This document shows, piece after piece, positions 28,467-37,601 of a stretch of 64,000 nucleotides of DNA; the stretch's first letter is position 1, and every line of letters begins with the position of its first letter. Made by a program: the position numbers and the translations under genes. This stretch comes from Arcobacter sp. F155 (lineage in GTDB: Bacteria > Campylobacterota > Campylobacteria > Campylobacterales > Arcobacteraceae). The notes beneath the pieces are model-generated. The model was not told where the DNA came from. It did no database searches and saw only the letters and a list, made by a program, of their open reading frames with translations. The DNA lies in NCBI RefSeq assembly GCF_004116455.1, contig NZ_PDJU01000002.1:124001-188000 (forward strand), written 5' to 3'.

Positions 28467-28848
28467 TTTTTTCCTTCCTAAAAACTAAAAACTTATTTAA
28501 AATATAAAAACTTACCGTATAAAAAAACATAGCAAATATTTGTCCTACAGCAGGTGATAAATTTAATATATTCAAACATATAAACAAGACACATATATTA
28601 ATAGTATAAGCAATAAAAAAAGATATAACAAATTTAAATAAATGTTCAATTGATGTATGTGTTGTATTAAATACAAAATATTTGTTTAAAATAAAAGCTG
28701 TGCATAAACCAAAAAAATAACCAATAGCATTTGCATAGTATGCACTTAAAGATATAAAATAAACCAAAAAAAGGAAGACTCCATATCCTACAGCAGTATT
28801 TATTAATCCTGCTAAAACATAACGAAAAACTTCTTTTATATTATTCAA
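28459..28848 (-). CDS. gtrA: GtrA-family small membrane protein
   Basis: A 129-residue protein with four membrane spans and the GtrA pattern: RYVLAGLINTAVGYGVF at the start, FILNKYFVF in the middle and FYILNKFLVFRK at the end. GtrA proteins are proposed flippases for undecaprenyl-phosphate-linked sugars used in periplasmic side-branch addition. The start appears to be TTG at 28848, with GGA-containing purines upstream; the frame overlaps the aldo/keto reductase stop. Its usual third partner, a serotype-specific transferase, may be the broken gene next to it. Confidence 0.9.
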   Translation of the reverse strand: MNNIKEVFRYVLAGLINTAVGYGVFLFLVYFISLSAYYANAIGYFFGLCTAFILNKYFVFNTTHTSIEHLFKFVISFFIAYTINICVLFICLNILNLSPAVGQIFAMFFYTVSFYILNKFLVFRKEKNG

Positions 28849-29776
28849 TTTCCTTAATCCTTGAATGTAAGTTATCTATAAATAATTTTAATTGATTTAA
28901 TTTATTAGAGTCTAAATTGGATAAAACATCCCATGTTTTAAATGTTGAAATTAACTGTTCAACTGTTCTAGGACCTATTATAATTCCGTTATAAATAGTA
29001 TTGAGAAAAATGAATGCCATATTTAAGTCATTTACAGTACTTAAACCATTATCTATGATTTGATTATCTTGTAAACTAGTTGATATTACCTCTTTTAGCT
29101 TACTAGAGTAATTAATTTCTCTTATTCGTGCTGAAACTGATTTCTCATCTGAAAGTTTAATTCCTCCCATATTGATTCCATATGCATAATATTTTGCAAG
29201 GGGAAAATATTCTTGATAATTTAATCTTGCTTCTTGAGTTAAAAAATTCTCTTTACATTGTATAATCCAATCATCTACTAAATCTGGCATCGCTTCATAA
29301 TAAAATCTTGGATTTTTAATACCTGATAATCCTATAGATAAATTGTTTTTTTCTTTAATTTCTTTTAGAGCAATTACAGTTTCTTGTACTAATTTAAAAT
29401 CTTTATTTTCTATTCTATTATCCCAATGTACTGATATACATCCCAAAGAATCACCAAAAATATCTGTAAGTCTTTTAGAAACTGTTAATATATTATTGCT
29501 TGATAAATCAAAATTAGGTGTACCTAAATTATCAATAGAGCCTACTTTTACAATTATAAACAATTTTTTATTATTGATTTTAATCCACTCTTCTATCCAT
29601 AATAAAGCCAAACCATAATCTTTTATATTTTTATTTATTGGATAATTAGTTGCACAATCAATATATAAACCACCATTTTCCACATAATTGTCTAAAATTA
29701 AAAAAGCTTCTTTTTTTGAAACACCCCATCCCCACAATGCTGTTCCCAGAATTAATCTTTTTTCAATATTATTCAT
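28841..29776 (-). CDS. Aldo/keto reductase-like protein
   Basis: A 311-residue TIM-barrel protein. The start LILGTALWGWGVSKKEAFLIL and YIDCATNYPIN (containing the Asp and Tyr positions of the AKR active site) are typical, and CISVHWDNR corresponds to the strand with the catalytic His. GIIIGPRTVEQL near the C-terminus matches the NADP-binding segment. It probably reduces or oxidises a sugar intermediate in the cytoplasm; the substrate is unknown. The stop and start overlap both neighbours, placing it in one unit with a GT2 and a FAD oxidoreductase. Confidence 0.82.
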   Translation of the reverse strand: MNNIEKRLILGTALWGWGVSKKEAFLILDNYVENGGLYIDCATNYPINKNIKDYGLALLWIEEWIKINNKKLFIIVKVGSIDNLGTPNFDLSSNNILTVSKRLTDIFGDSLGCISVHWDNRIENKDFKLVQETVIALKEIKEKNNLSIGLSGIKNPRFYYEAMPDLVDDWIIQCKENFLTQEARLNYQEYFPLAKYYAYGINMGGIKLSDEKSVSARIREINYSSKLKEVISTSLQDNQIIDNGLSTVNDLNMAFIFLNTIYNGIIIGPRTVEQLISTFKTWDVLSNLDSNKLNQLKLFIDNLHSRIKEIE

Positions 29777-30504
29777 TTATTATTTTCCAATCTTTTTTTC
29801 AATATATTCATCGCTTTAAGATACTCAATAGATAACTTTATAATTTTTACTTTAGAGTTTGGATCATCTGTCCAAACAACTGGCAAGTCAAGTATTTTGT
29901 ACTTCTTATAATCAGCTACAACTAAAAGTTCTGTTGAAAAAAACCAACCATCATTATCTGCTCCATTTCTAATTAAATCATTTAATATAGTTCTTTTTAA
30001 AAACTTAAATCCACACATTCCATCTGTAAAATTTCCATTAAATTTAAAATTCAAAATTTTATTAAATACTTTACTAGTAAAGTTTCTTAAGGGAGTTCGT
30101 CCTATAACGACAGACTCTTTTGCTAATCTTGTACCTGCAACTATTTCAAAATTTTTATTTAATAATGCATCAAAAACTTGATGTAAATGTTTTAAATCGG
30201 TAGCCAAGTCCAAATCCATATAACCAACTATATCCGCTGTACTACTTTGCCATGATGCTTTAAGTGCTCTTCCAACTCCTCTTTGTTCTAGTCTTAAATA
30301 TCTTATTTGAGAGTTATTTGCTTCTAATTCTTTTGAAAACTCTTGAGTTTTATCTGTAGAACCGTTATCTGCAATTACTAATCTAATTTCTCCATATTTA
30401 TTACACTCCTTATTTATAAAACTTAAGATCTTTTCAATCTGCGTTTTGAGTGTATCTTGCTCGTTCAAAACTGGAATAGTTATTTCAATTTTTGGTTTTG
30501 ACAT
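29773..30504 (-). CDS. GT2 glycosyltransferase, polyprenyl-phosphate sugar synthase-like
   Basis: A 243-residue GT-A enzyme. ITIPVLNEQDTL, IADNGSTDKT and YMDLDLATD (the DxD-type metal site) are in the order of dolichyl-phosphate mannose/glucose synthases. RQR-like loops and FTDGMCGFKFLKR follow. There are no C-terminal membrane helices, unlike GtrB. It may make an undecaprenyl-phosphate sugar for GtrA-type flipping, or simply extend the repeat. It overlaps the aldo/keto reductase by four bases. Confidence 0.86.
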   Translation of the reverse strand: MSKPKIEITIPVLNEQDTLKTQIEKILSFINKECNKYGEIRLVIADNGSTDKTQEFSKELEANNSQIRYLRLEQRGVGRALKASWQSSTADIVGYMDLDLATDLKHLHQVFDALLNKNFEIVAGTRLAKESVVIGRTPLRNFTSKVFNKILNFKFNGNFTDGMCGFKFLKRTILNDLIRNGADNDGWFFSTELLVVADYKKYKILDLPVVWTDDPNSKVKIIKLSIEYLKAMNILKKRLENNK

Positions 30505-30519
30505 TTTTATTAACTCCTT

Positions 30520-31662
30520 TTAAATTCTTGAAAATATATTCCAAAAATGTCTTTTTTTAACACCTAAAAACTCTTTTGTCTCTTTTATAGTGTCAAGTAT
30601 TTCATAGATATTATCTATTTTCCCACCCATGATATTTGAGAAATTTTTCATCTCATAATCTTTTGTAAAAAGTATTGGTCTTCCATCATCCATTTCATTT
30701 TTTACTTGTACTGTTTTTACTTCAAAAATACTATCCTTATAAATTGCATCTTCAAGAAGCGGAATATATCTTTTTGCATCATTTATCATATATCTAAAGT
30801 TTGATTTTTTTTCGTATTCTTTTAGCACTTCATAACCATTGTTGTATTTTTCTTTGTCTATCCAGCTTCCGTGTGGGGTATATCGTACATGACTTAGAGT
30901 ATTTAGTCCTCTTGAAGGAAAAGGCATAATAGAAAAAAATGGTCCATCCATCACTGTAATAGAAAAGTTTTTAAGTTCATCTGGGAGCTCTATCAAAGAC
31001 ATCTCAGTAATTTCATGCTTTAGATTTAGCAGTGGTAAGTGTGAGTTTTCTAAAACTGTATTGAGTCCTGAGTATGTACAGTTAAATACAAACTTTGCAT
31101 TAAGCTTCTCATCATCTTCTAAATGAACATTTATAGACTCACCACTTTGCTCTACACTGTTTACTCTTGTCTTTAATCTTAATTCACATCCGCTTTCATC
31201 ATATTTATCTAAAACTATCTCTTTGAGTATTTTTGCATCAAAAGCAAACTCTTTTACTCTAAATACTTCATCAATAAGCTTATCATTAAACAATGCTTTA
31301 GTATGTGCTGGTGCTTTACTAATAGGTGCTCCCATTTTTTTATATATTTCATAAAATTGATTTGCATTTACTTTTGAACCTATCTTTGATATAGCATAAT
31401 ATTTATCAAAATCACTTTTTATTGCTTTTTCAAAATCCATAATAAACCTTGGAAAATTAGCTAAAGACCTAAATGCAGTCACTAAACTTCTAGGATAGTG
31501 ATACCCCATATGAACTCTAGCTTGATTTACATAGCTGGCTCTTTGCAATATATCACTTTCTTGTTCTAGCACTAGAACATCATCGAAATATTCTTTTAGA
31601 AAAAGTCCTAATGTGGAACCAAAAAAACCACCGCCAATTACTATACAATCATATTTTTTCAA
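30520..31662 (-). CDS. FAD-dependent oxidoreductase (DAO-like)
   Basis: A 380-residue protein with an N-terminal FAD-binding motif VIGGGFFGSTLGLFL (8-22) and VLVLEQES after the second strand; RVHMGYHYPRS near 50-60 and a C-terminal GGKIDNIYEILD are seen. It resembles D-amino-acid-oxidase-like enzymes found in polysaccharide loci. The substrate is unknown, possibly a nucleotide-linked sugar or a small alcohol. The start is TTG at 31662, with AAAGG nine bases upstream. It precedes a GT2 and an aldo/keto reductase, and together they look like one biosynthetic unit. Confidence 0.8.
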   Translation of the reverse strand: MKKYDCIVIGGGFFGSTLGLFLKEYFDDVLVLEQESDILQRASYVNQARVHMGYHYPRSLVTAFRSLANFPRFIMDFEKAIKSDFDKYYAISKIGSKVNANQFYEIYKKMGAPISKAPAHTKALFNDKLIDEVFRVKEFAFDAKILKEIVLDKYDESGCELRLKTRVNSVEQSGESINVHLEDDEKLNAKFVFNCTYSGLNTVLENSHLPLLNLKHEITEMSLIELPDELKNFSITVMDGPFFSIMPFPSRGLNTLSHVRYTPHGSWIDKEKYNNGYEVLKEYEKKSNFRYMINDAKRYIPLLEDAIYKDSIFEVKTVQVKNEMDDGRPILFTKDYEMKNFSNIMGGKIDNIYEILDTIKETKEFLGVKKRHFWNIFSRI

Positions 31663-31674
31663 AACTTAATACCT

Positions 31675-32628
31675 TTACTCACTATCAATATTCTTTTTAT
31701 TAGAGAAAATAGCCATACTACTTTTTTCATTTGTGATTTCGTAAAATGGGGTATTCTTTTGGTTTTGTATAATCATTCTAATATATTCACCCAATACTGC
31801 TAGTACTAAAAATAGTATAAAATACATAGATGAATTATAGAAATTCGAAGATGTCCACCCTTCCACTACATTGTCTCTAAAAAAATAACTTCCTAATACA
31901 TACATTGTATAAAAAAGATTTAAAAGTGATGCACCTAAAGAAAGTATTGTTGCCATTCTTATAAGTCTATGTGAATAATTTATAAGAATGTCGATAGTAA
32001 AGTTTATATTATCTAAAAAATTCCTTTGATTACTTTTTGGACCTAATGGCATATAAGAATATTCATATTTTGAAAATCCGTTATTAAATTTTAAAAGTTT
32101 CAAAAATTTTACTCTATCTTCATTTTTTGTTATGAAATTTATTACCTTTCTATTTATAATAAAAAAATCACTATACATACTGTTTATTTTGATACCCGTA
32201 AATAATGAAATGGTTTTGTAAAAAAACCTTGATGTAACTGCCTCAAAAAAAGATTGTACTTTTTTTTCTCTTTTTCCTACAATAACATCATAGTACTCTG
32301 CCTTTTCCAGCATGTTTTTTAAGTCATCTAAACTGTCATGTGCTAAATCTATAATAACACAATAATCTCCAATACAATTTTCAATTAAAACTGTATGTGC
32401 AACTTCAATATCAACATAATTTGAAAGTTCTATAATTCTTAAATTACTTATTTCTTTAACCAAATTATTATAGTCTTGCTGACTTTCTAAAATCATATTA
32501 AAATTTAATAATAAAATTTCAAAATAAGAATATTGTTTTTCTATCATATTGTGCAAAGCTTTAATTTGATGAACAGTAATTTTATCACTTAAAACAATTC
32601 CAACTGAAACAAAATTATCTTTTTTCAT
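31675..32628 (-). CDS. GtrB-like GT2 with two C-terminal membrane helices
   Basis: A 317-residue protein. The N-terminal GT-A-like domain (about 1-210) is divergent: the DxD position reads VIIDLAHDSLDD, and KINSMYSDFFIINRKVI resembles the GtrB/ArnC acceptor loop. Two hydrophobic spans follow (about 225-250 and 265-290), then YIRMIIQNQKNTPFYEI, typical of GtrB-type C-termini. It probably loads a sugar onto undecaprenyl phosphate. The weak DxD could mean altered donor use or reduced activity. It is three bases from the multi-TM protein gene. Confidence 0.7.
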   Translation of the reverse strand: MKKDNFVSVGIVLSDKITVHQIKALHNMIEKQYSYFEILLLNFNMILESQQDYNNLVKEISNLRIIELSNYVDIEVAHTVLIENCIGDYCVIIDLAHDSLDDLKNMLEKAEYYDVIVGKREKKVQSFFEAVTSRFFYKTISLFTGIKINSMYSDFFIINRKVINFITKNEDRVKFLKLLKFNNGFSKYEYSYMPLGPKSNQRNFLDNINFTIDILINYSHRLIRMATILSLGASLLNLFYTMYVLGSYFFRDNVVEGWTSSNFYNSSMYFILFLVLAVLGEYIRMIIQNQKNTPFYEITNEKSSMAIFSNKKNIDSE

Positions 32629-32630
32629 AA

Positions 32631-33794
32631 TTATAAATTTCCTTTCATAGTTTTATTTTTTTCAAAGGCATAGTTCATAATGTAAATAGCAAACAATATT
32701 GAAAATGAAATAAACCCTATAATATAATTTAAACTAGGAATTACTAAAATACCAAATAAAGAATTAAACATAATCCCTATATAAAATGGTAAAGCTTCTC
32801 TATATTCAATATTTTTAATATTTTTAACAATATAATATATTCCTAAATTAACAAATAAAATAAAGTAAAAAACCAAAACACCAATTTTTGCACTTATATT
32901 TTGAAGAAATAACAACGGATATTTTATAACATACTCAATAACTTCACCTCGAAGAATATTTTCATATTCCATCGATAAATATTTAACATCAGGATTTATT
33001 GATTTTACTTTCTCAATTCCTATTTCATCTTTATATGTTGATACTATATGATTATCAACAAATCCTAACCCTATATAAACACTATGCCAAAATGGATGAC
33101 TAGAAGTAATAGGTAAGTCTGTACCAACCTGCTTTAAAAATCTTTCTTTTGGTATTTGTATTGTATTTGACCATAAAAAATTAATAGCTAAAGAAGATGT
33201 AAGCAAAACACTTATAAATAAAACTTTATTTTTAATACAAAATCTACTAAGAAAAATATATAAACAAATAAACAGTAACACTCCTGTTCCAGCATGCCCT
33301 CTGAATAAATTTGACATCTCTAGAAATAATCCAATGATAAACAACACACTAAGCAACAACGCAGGTTTTATATCCTTCTGTTTTTTAAACATCCAAAGAA
33401 AAATAAAAATAAATGAACCAGTAAAATAAAACATTACATAAGTATCTCTAACTTTATAAGTTAATAAGGTTAGTATCAATATTCCAATAAAAGATGCAAA
33501 TATAGTTTTTTTATTAGAGAACAGTAACATTGAACCCAAAATATAAAATACAAAACCAAGACTTATAATCAATACATAAAATAAACCTATAGATTCCATA
33601 GCTGACAAATTAAAATACTTATTTAGAAACTGTGAAAAGACATACAACCCCTGATCATCGCTCCATCCTGCATTAAAAAAATCACCATCTTTTTCGCCAA
33701 CTCCATAGATATTGCTTTTATTTATTCCACTTATTGCATCTTCAATACCCTCGTATCTTGTGGGCATTATTTTATTTCCAATATATTCAAGCAT
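32631..33794 (-). CDS. Multi-TM membrane protein, possible GtrC-like or GT-C transferase
   Basis: A 387-residue protein with a hydrophilic N-terminal segment (TRYEGIEDAISG and NAGWSDDQGLYVF, about 15-55) followed by about nine or ten membrane spans. Acidic residues in the first loop and many spans recall periplasmic GT-C glycosyltransferases of the Gtr type; the neighbouring GtrB-like gene supports that. No first membrane helix is present before the acidic loop, so either the family differs or the N-terminus has been lost. ATG at 33794 is preferred over TTG at 33809 because it overlaps the upstream stop by eight bases. A shortened copy is at 27,960-28,466. Confidence 0.65.
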   Translation of the reverse strand: MLEYIGNKIMPTRYEGIEDAISGINKSNIYGVGEKDGDFFNAGWSDDQGLYVFSQFLNKYFNLSAMESIGLFYVLIISLGFVFYILGSMLLFSNKKTIFASFIGILILTLLTYKVRDTYVMFYFTGSFIFIFLWMFKKQKDIKPALLLSVLFIIGLFLEMSNLFRGHAGTGVLLFICLYIFLSRFCIKNKVLFISVLLTSSLAINFLWSNTIQIPKERFLKQVGTDLPITSSHPFWHSVYIGLGFVDNHIVSTYKDEIGIEKVKSINPDVKYLSMEYENILRGEVIEYVIKYPLLFLQNISAKIGVLVFYFILFVNLGIYYIVKNIKNIEYREALPFYIGIMFNSLFGILVIPSLNYIIGFISFSILFAIYIMNYAFEKNKTMKGNL

Positions 33795-35457
33795 TATTGA
33801 ACTTCTCAACTATTTTATCAACATGCACATCCCATGTATATTTTTCCATAGCCATTTCATAAGCATTTTTACCAATATTTTCTATCTCATTACCTTTTGT
33901 AGCAACAAATAATATTGACTTTATAAATTCATCATAGTTGTCAGGTTCATAAACTATTGCACTATCGCTTTTAATAGTGTTAAACTTATCTAACTCATTT
34001 GCATATAACTTATCTGCAAAAACTTCCCCTATCTGGTCAAGATTACTAGCGATGATTGGTTTAGCAAATGCCATATATTCAAAAAGTTTCGTAGGGCTTC
34101 CTATAAATTTTCCTTTTTGCTTTATATGTGGTGATAAAAAACAGTCAGATATACTTAGATAAATCGGAGCTTCTTTTTGCGGTATAAGCCCTGTAAGCTT
34201 TACATAACTTTTTATATCTTCTGTTCCTAGTAAGCTTCTTACTTTTTCACCTAGAAGACCATCACCTATAAGTAAGAATTTAACATTAGAATTATCTAAC
34301 TCTTGCTTATGATCTTGAACCAATCGAACTATGCTATTTGCCAAAAATTCCACACCATGCCATGCACCAAAAGTTCCTATAAATGTAAATATTTTATCAT
34401 TTTTATTGAAGCCTAACTTTTCTCTCAAAGTTACCTTATTAGGTTCTTGGAAGTTTTTATAGTCATATACTCTCTCATCTATACAGTTTGGATAAAATAC
34501 GATTTTATCTTTATCAAACCCTCTCTCGATTAGTTCGTCTTGTAAAACTTGTGAAACAGTGATAATAGTATCTGCACTATTTAAAACATACTTTTCCATA
34601 TCCAAAGCTAATTTAGAATATTTCAAACCATCAGTTCCCCAGTTGTTTTGTACCCACACCTCTGAGCCATTGTATTCCACTATCAAAGGAACTTTATACT
34701 TATTTGAAAGATATGCTCCTGCATAATTAAAAAGTGTAAGCCTTTGGTAAATCACTTCTGGTTTGTTAGCTAACATTAACTCATCCACTTGATTTAAAAA
34801 AGCTTCATTTATTTTTATACTATTAAGCTCATAAGGAACACTATATACCACATCATTTAAATATATTTTTTCTTTTTTTATACTCTCATCTATCATTATC
34901 GGTATTTCGGCAGATATGTATGTCAAGTCTGATTTTTTTGCCAAAGAGTTAACCACACCAGAGATATGACCCAAACTACCTCCAGCTTTTGTGCCAAAAC
35001 TTAGATTTGTTTTTAAATAAAAAACTTTACTATTCATATCAAGTTTGATTTTTGATTTTTGATTTTTTACTCTAATATCACTCGCTATTTTTTTAACTAA
35101 TTTTTTTGTTTCAATCGCACTACCTATCATCTTAAATACAGAACTGATTCTTTTTAATAATGAAACTTTTTCTTGTCTTTTATCAGGCAATATTCTAGTG
35201 ATATTTAAACTAAAAATACTAAGGCTTAAGGTATAAAAAAGATCTTGTACTAAAAAATAGTTCTCATCATTAAAGACTATAACAACCTCGTCATATTTTT
35301 TATAAGATATAAACTCTTTTATAAGATTTTTTATCCCTTTATTTTTAAGCTCAAAAAGTGATACAAAAACATTTTCACTCTCTTTAAAATTATCATTTAT
35401 AAAAGTTAGATACTCTTCATCAAACCTATAAATCGATATAAAAATTTTATTTTTCAT
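33787..35457 (-). CDS. Large GT4 glycosyltransferase
   Basis: A 556-residue protein. The first 170 residues are an extra N-terminal region with no motif I recognise. A standard family 4 transferase follows: GTKAGGSLGHISGVVNSL is the glycine-rich acceptor loop, PLIVEYNGSEVWVQNNWG follows, and FTFIGTFGAWHGVEF and SPTKLFEYMAFAKPIIAS carry the donor-binding glutamates. It overlaps the second heparinase-like gene by four bases and the membrane protein gene by eight. The N-terminal extension is unusual for family 4 enzymes. Confidence 0.85.
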   Translation of the reverse strand: MKNKIFISIYRFDEEYLTFINDNFKESENVFVSLFELKNKGIKNLIKEFISYKKYDEVVIVFNDENYFLVQDLFYTLSLSIFSLNITRILPDKRQEKVSLLKRISSVFKMIGSAIETKKLVKKIASDIRVKNQKSKIKLDMNSKVFYLKTNLSFGTKAGGSLGHISGVVNSLAKKSDLTYISAEIPIMIDESIKKEKIYLNDVVYSVPYELNSIKINEAFLNQVDELMLANKPEVIYQRLTLFNYAGAYLSNKYKVPLIVEYNGSEVWVQNNWGTDGLKYSKLALDMEKYVLNSADTIITVSQVLQDELIERGFDKDKIVFYPNCIDERVYDYKNFQEPNKVTLREKLGFNKNDKIFTFIGTFGAWHGVEFLANSIVRLVQDHKQELDNSNVKFLLIGDGLLGEKVRSLLGTEDIKSYVKLTGLIPQKEAPIYLSISDCFLSPHIKQKGKFIGSPTKLFEYMAFAKPIIASNLDQIGEVFADKLYANELDKFNTIKSDSAIVYEPDNYDEFIKSILFVATKGNEIENIGKNAYEMAMEKYTWDVHVDKIVEKFNNA

Positions 35458-37601
35458 ATACTCACCAACTTTCCATATCCATTTGAATAGAGTTTAAAAT
35501 CATTGTAGTTTTCACTAAATTTTTTATTACTGTAGTTTTCTATTATTATTTTCTCTTTTTCAATTGTGAATTTTCTTCTTTGTTTTATGCCTCGGTACTC
35601 TACAGCTACATTAACAAAATTTTCTCCATAGTCTAACAAATAACACTTTGACTGATTTTTCATACTAAAAAGACCGTATCTTCCGTCTAGCCACTCATTT
35701 TGTTCTTCATTTTCTACTACCAAAGCATTGTGAGCTTTTGTACTTCTAAACTGATTTCTTCTATTTGGAAGAGGTGTGTAGAGATATGTTCCTGCATCTA
35801 CGATAATATCTTCACTATCAATATTTAGTTCAAAAGAAAGCTTATCATTGTGAGCGTGTCCGCCATTTCCTTTTTGCCCGTTTGAACCTGCCCAAATAGC
35901 GAGATAGACTCTGTCTGATTTGAATAAATAGATTCCAGTGTCTTGGTATGCTATGAATTTTAGATTGTCCAACAGCGACTTATCGTCTTTTAAAGGTAAA
36001 TCGAAAATTTTAGTAGTTGAATACTCTAAATCATCAAAAATTTTATTATTTTGTTTTACTATTTTTAACTCAAAACTTGGAATATCCAACTTCCTATTTT
36101 TTGCTAGAGATTCAATAATCTTTTTTTCTATTTGAAAACTTGTATCAAATTTTTTCTCTTCAAACAAACCACCCATAGCACATAATAAAGTTTGATGATT
36201 CAGAACATTTTCATCCCAATACTTTTCATCATCTTGATTATAGTTTTCAAGATTTTTATATTTAGATATAGCTTGCTCTTTATTTAACCATTCTCCATTT
36301 GGACTTAGTCTAAAAAATCTTCCGCTATCATTATCTCCAAACTGAACTATCTCACTTGTTGGTTTTGTAATATCTTTTGTAAACTTTCCACTTTTATAAA
36401 GTCTATCAATATACCAACTAGGTAGTACAACTTTATTGTCTATTATTTTATACTCTTGCTCTTTATATGATTTGAGTTTTGGTTGCACTTTCCAGTTATC
36501 TGTTTTATAGTTTTGTAGTGCTTCACATTTTTCTTTATCAAGTCCTAGTATCAATGCTGTAGCAAACACCATAAACTCTGAACTAAGTCTATGGTAACTT
36601 GTGCTTGCCTCAAAGTTACTTCCATCTTCATAAAACTGTTTTTGCATCTCATTTATCACTTCTTGTACCGCAAAGCCAAGCCATCTGTTTATCTCATCAT
36701 TGCACTCCAAATAAGAAGCTACAAACAGTAAACCTACTATATCACTAAGGTAATGATTTGAAGTAAGATTTTCACCATATTCAAGATTGTTTACTATATG
36801 TACACCATATTCATACACAGATTGTGAAAATGCTCTATCGAACTCTTTATCTAAAATATTTGTTTTATCCATTTGTTTAAAAATATCATAAGCCAATAGC
36901 ATATTAGCCACTCTAATGCCTACATCCATCGTACATGTCCACTGCACCCCAAAGCGAGGAGGATTTAAAGCTATAAAATCGCATATTTGATTTCTAAACT
37001 CTTTTATCAATAATTCATCATACCCTGATACACAATTTATTGCAAATTGAGGCAAATGCTGTAATCTCCCTATCTCCCAAGGTACTTTTATATCTACACC
37101 TGCAAGTGAATTTCTCTGATTGAGATACCACTCATTCGCACTCCACCTAAATCCACTTTTAAAATCTTTTTGCCAATCTATTGGCTCATAACCATCATCT
37201 ACCAAAGAATAAATCTTTTTAGAATGCTGGACACTAGGTTTTGATACTAGATTAGTAATTTCAAATTTTTCATTTTGATAGTATCTGTTTCCTTCAACTC
37301 CAATAGCCTCACAATCATAACTATTTTTCACCCAACCACTTCCAAGCAAATCAAATCGATGTTCAAGATAAAGTTTTGAAATTTCTTTGAGATTTTTATC
37401 GTCTATATTTTTTAAATCATCCAAAACAATATAGGATTTTTTTACTCTTGAATTACTGTTGTTTATATAAGTTGTAAATACAAAGTCTTTTCTTTTTTTG
37501 ACAATATGTCTAATCTTTCGTATCGTTACACAATATACTTTTTTAATAAATATATGCGGTGGTATTGTTAGGGCTTTATTTATTATAAATTTTAGGTTCA
37601 T
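35454..37601 (-). CDS. Heparinase II/III-like protein, copy 2, no signal peptide
   Basis: A 715-residue protein. The toroid region has LTSNHYLSDIVGLLFVASY (Asn-His pair) and GSNFEASTSYHRLSSEF (the Tyr-His segment of these lyases). The beta-sandwich domain has GNGGHAHNDKLSFELNI and VDAGTYLY, close to the family consensus. Unlike copy 1, the GHAHND histidines are intact. The N-terminus (MNLKFIINKALTIPPHIF) has no signal peptide. Members of this family usually degrade polymers outside the cytoplasm, so the location is odd. It overlaps genes on both sides by four bases. Confidence 0.82.
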   Translation of the reverse strand: MNLKFIINKALTIPPHIFIKKVYCVTIRKIRHIVKKRKDFVFTTYINNSNSRVKKSYIVLDDLKNIDDKNLKEISKLYLEHRFDLLGSGWVKNSYDCEAIGVEGNRYYQNEKFEITNLVSKPSVQHSKKIYSLVDDGYEPIDWQKDFKSGFRWSANEWYLNQRNSLAGVDIKVPWEIGRLQHLPQFAINCVSGYDELLIKEFRNQICDFIALNPPRFGVQWTCTMDVGIRVANMLLAYDIFKQMDKTNILDKEFDRAFSQSVYEYGVHIVNNLEYGENLTSNHYLSDIVGLLFVASYLECNDEINRWLGFAVQEVINEMQKQFYEDGSNFEASTSYHRLSSEFMVFATALILGLDKEKCEALQNYKTDNWKVQPKLKSYKEQEYKIIDNKVVLPSWYIDRLYKSGKFTKDITKPTSEIVQFGDNDSGRFFRLSPNGEWLNKEQAISKYKNLENYNQDDEKYWDENVLNHQTLLCAMGGLFEEKKFDTSFQIEKKIIESLAKNRKLDIPSFELKIVKQNNKIFDDLEYSTTKIFDLPLKDDKSLLDNLKFIAYQDTGIYLFKSDRVYLAIWAGSNGQKGNGGHAHNDKLSFELNIDSEDIIVDAGTYLYTPLPNRRNQFRSTKAHNALVVENEEQNEWLDGRYGLFSMKNQSKCYLLDYGENFVNVAVEYRGIKQRRKFTIEKEKIIIENYSNKKFSENYNDFKLYSNGYGKLVSI

